Positions 61,661 through 64,000 of a DNA stretch of 64,000 bases are shown piece by piece. Position 1 is the stretch's first letter; every line of letters starts with the position of its first letter. The stretch is from the NCBI GenBank assembly GCA_036583965.1, contig JAZBQD010000007.1:1-64000 (forward strand). The letters run 5' to 3'. The DNA comes from Prunella strophiata (taxonomy: Eukaryota > Chordata > Aves > Passeriformes > Prunellidae). A program made the translations under genes and the position numbers. Below the pieces are notes generated by a model. The model did no database searches. It worked only from the letters and a program-made list of their open reading frames with translations, and was not told the DNA's origin.

Positions 61661-63920
61661 CTGAGGTCCTGTTTCATCAGAGCTGGTGACACACCTGCCA
61701 CAAGCATCAGCTTGAGTTCACATTTCCCGCACCTGGAAATTGCCAGGTGGGAGCCCCGAGCCCCTCCCGGCCTCATTCCTCTGCTCCAGTTCCTGGTTGC
61801 ACCCACCAGGCTTTGGAAATGTTGTCCTTGGCCCCTCCATCACCTCTGACAGGGCTCAGGGAGGGGAAAAACCCTGGCTTTGTCACACCTCGATGTCGAG
61901 GGCAAGGCCGTTCGGGCAGAAGTTGCCAAAACTCGGGGAGTTTTGCAACACAACGAAAAATTTGCACATTTTCTTTCTGCTGTAGGAGCAAATTGGGCTG
62001 TTCCACATGGAAACAGGGATAACTGTGTCCCCTGGGTGAGTTTGTCATGTGATTTCTGTTTTCTGCAACTCCAACTGGCTGGACACTGCCCAAGACAATG
62101 CAGCATCTGTATTTTATAACTTGTTTTCCAGAATATTTTCCATTGTTTTGTACTTGTACCAGACCTCTGCTCTCGCTCCAGAGATTTTCTGGAGGAAACT
62201 GGGCACAAAACCAGGAGAAAACCCAAGGCCAAGGTCTTTTCTGGCTGGTGCAAGAAATGCTGCATGTTTTGCAATTGTCACTTCTGTGTCACCCGTGTGA
62301 GGGACAAGGACGAGCAGAAAATTAGAAGATTTAAAATCAGACAATGAGAAGATTTTTAATCAGACAATGAGAAGGTTTAAAAATCTGACAATGAGAAGGT
62401 TTAAAATCTGACAATGAGAAGGTTTAAAATCAGACAATGGGTAGGAGGAAGAGGGAAGGACCAGCTGAACCAGGGTGCCCGTTCCTGTTTGAGGATGCTC
62501 CTGTGTCCCTGGGGCATTGCACGGATTTATTCCGGGATCCCTGACTCACTGCATTGCTCCTTTTGTTTCCCGGCCCTGCTCCTTGCAGAGTGCCACCCAT
62601 CCCAAACTGGGATGTCAAATTGGAGTGTTACCAGTCCCAAATTGGAGTGTTACCAATCCCAAACTGGGATGTCAAATTGGAGTGTTACCAGTCCCAAACT
62701 GGAGTGTTACTGATCCCAAATTAGAGTGTTACCAATGCCAAACTGGGATGTCAAATTGGAGTGTTACCAATCCCAAATTGGAGTGTCACCCATCCCAAAC
62801 TGGGATGTCAAATTGGAGTGTCACCGATCCCAAACTGGAGTGCCACCCATCCCAAACTGGGATGTCAAATTGGAGTGTCACCGATCCCAAATTGGAGTGC
62901 CACCCATCCCAAACTGGGATGTCAAATTGGAGTGTCACCCATCCCAAACTGGAGTGCCACCCACTCCAAATTGCACCCTCATCCCCCACCAGGCAGTTCC
63001 CCATCTGGCGCTCTTGTGCAGCTCCCACACTCAGCCCCGTCCCCAATTTTCCCAGTTTTTCCCTAAAAACCTGTGGGGGAGCAGCTGGCGATGCCCAGCC
63101 CTGCAAGGGCAGCAATGCCTGAGTGACACCAGGGTGACAGTGAGTGACATTTCCCTCGAGGGACAAGGGTGGCTCCCCAAATTCAGAGCTGTCCTGTGTC
63201 ACCACCCAAACCCACTGGTTTCACCCAGGACAGGCTCCTGGCTTGGGCTGAAGTTGGAGCCTCCTGAGCCCGGGGGTTTCCCACTCAGTGTCCCCTCACT
63301 GATGGGTCCAGGAGCTCTTCTCCCCTCCTGCTCCAGCCCCCACGAGCCCACGGTGGCTTTTAGGTGTGTGGTGGCCTGGGGGATGTGTCCCAAACCATGA
63401 AAGCTTTGACTCGTTCTGCAGAGCAGCCATTCCCCTGAGCAGCTCCCAGGATGGAGCCCCCAGAACCCCTCAGCCTCGTTCTTTGCTCTGCTGGGGCTGC
63501 TGGGCAGTTTTGGGGTCACAAAAATATCTCACACACACCTAAGATGTGCCACCCTTGGGCTCTGGCATCCCTGGGATGTGGCACCCTCGAGTGTGGCACC
63601 CCCAGGACGTGGCACCCCCAGTTCCAGGGCTGGGTCTTGGCTGGGCAAGGACCCCACAACCATGTTTCACCTCTGGCATTTCCTGGATCTTCACCCTGGG
63701 ATCTGACACCCTCCAGGAGCCCACTCACCCTGTGCTGCCCAGTGGGGACCCCCCAATACCTTGTCCTGACCCCCCTCTGCCCAGAACAAGGTCCCCCCCA
63801 TGCCACTCTCCCCTTCCCATTGCTTTTCCCATTTAATCTGGGTTTAATCACGGGCTGGGTGGGCCTCACCCCCTCCCCACAGACCCCAGGACACGGAACA
63901 CTGATGGGTTTGGTGCTCAA
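61661..63920. other. spacer with two small minisatellites
   Basis: Unique, moderately AT-rich DNA (61700-62320). About five copies of ATCAGACAATGAGAAGGTTTA lie at 62330-62440, and about ten copies of a 35-bp-class unit CCCAAACTGGGATGTCAAAT + TGGAGTGTTACC lie at 62595-62975. A short GTGGCACCC repeat is near 63560-63620. No gene recognised. Confidence 0.7.
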
Positions 63921-63928
63921 AGAGATTT

Positions 63929-63936
63929 TATTTCAA
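63929..63936 (-). terminator. poly(A) signal of a further minus-strand gene
   Basis: TTTTATTT on plus is AAATAAAA on minus, in the context CATTGAAATAAAATCTCTTTG. The 3' UTR runs out of the window. The gene is not identifiable; another S100 gene would fit the cluster arrangement. Confidence 0.5.
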
Positions 63937-64000
63937 TGCCACGAGGTAGAAGCAGGTGACAAAAGTTTGGTTACAGGCAAGGGCTGAGGCTCCTGGGGGG

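Noticed and set aside
61740..62344. Short plus- and minus-strand open frames upstream of the S100 promoter
   Set aside because: No domain, no splice or promoter context; chance frames in unique DNA.

Overview
The window looks like a GC-rich vertebrate microchromosome, most likely avian. The genes have introns with GT/AG junctions, AATAAA poly(A) signals and CpG-island promoters. ARHGAP30 and NECTIN4 are neighbours, as in human 1q23, and an S100 gene lies further along (S100 genes are in human 1q21). Tandem repeats fill most introns and spacers. Two runs of exactly 500 N (25120-25619 and 57484-57983) are scaffold placeholders. Nearly every gene signal is on the minus strand, so genes read from high to low coordinates.

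Layout. 1-360: CpG-rich, YY1-type promoter of an unseen neighbour (USF1 by synteny, an inference). 684-15171: ARHGAP30, a RhoGAP. Eight coding exons plus a repeat-expanded last exon are visible; part of the middle of the protein is not found. 16382-24516 and 26239-34145: two tandem copies of NECTIN4, from the V-domain exon to the poly(A) signal, separated by the first gap. The first (signal-peptide) exon is not found. 35640-38225: CpG island holding a 1.28 kb 11-mer satellite. 38819-39749: last two coding exons of a four-pass PMP22/claudin-family gene (LIM2/NKG7-like). 42534-45735: signal-peptide and Ig-like exons of an unidentified type I membrane protein. 46408-57186: a V-ATPase catalytic A-subunit-like gene. 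Its last seven coding exons join in perfect phase, but it has nonsense codons and lacks one exon. 57984-59900: ordinary unique DNA. 60011-61650: a complete three-exon S100 gene with a TATA box. 63929 to the end: the 3' end of another minus-strand gene.

The main observation is that many tandem arrays are built from splice junctions. The array unit carries a copy of an exon edge with its acceptor or donor, followed by intron. This is seen in ARHGAP30 (exon 3), NECTIN4 (V exon, both copies) and at seven junctions of the V-ATPase-like gene. Introns therefore contain ladders of decoy splice sites, and some exons expected from the protein families are missing or reduced to fragments. Whether this is real biology, assembly error in unsequenceable DNA, or both, can only be settled with long reads and RNA.

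Long open frames across the arrays (DQW, GMGWD, PSHPI, CVPCVP and similar peptides) arise because the repeat units lack stop codons. They are not annotated as genes, except for the last exon of ARHGAP30.
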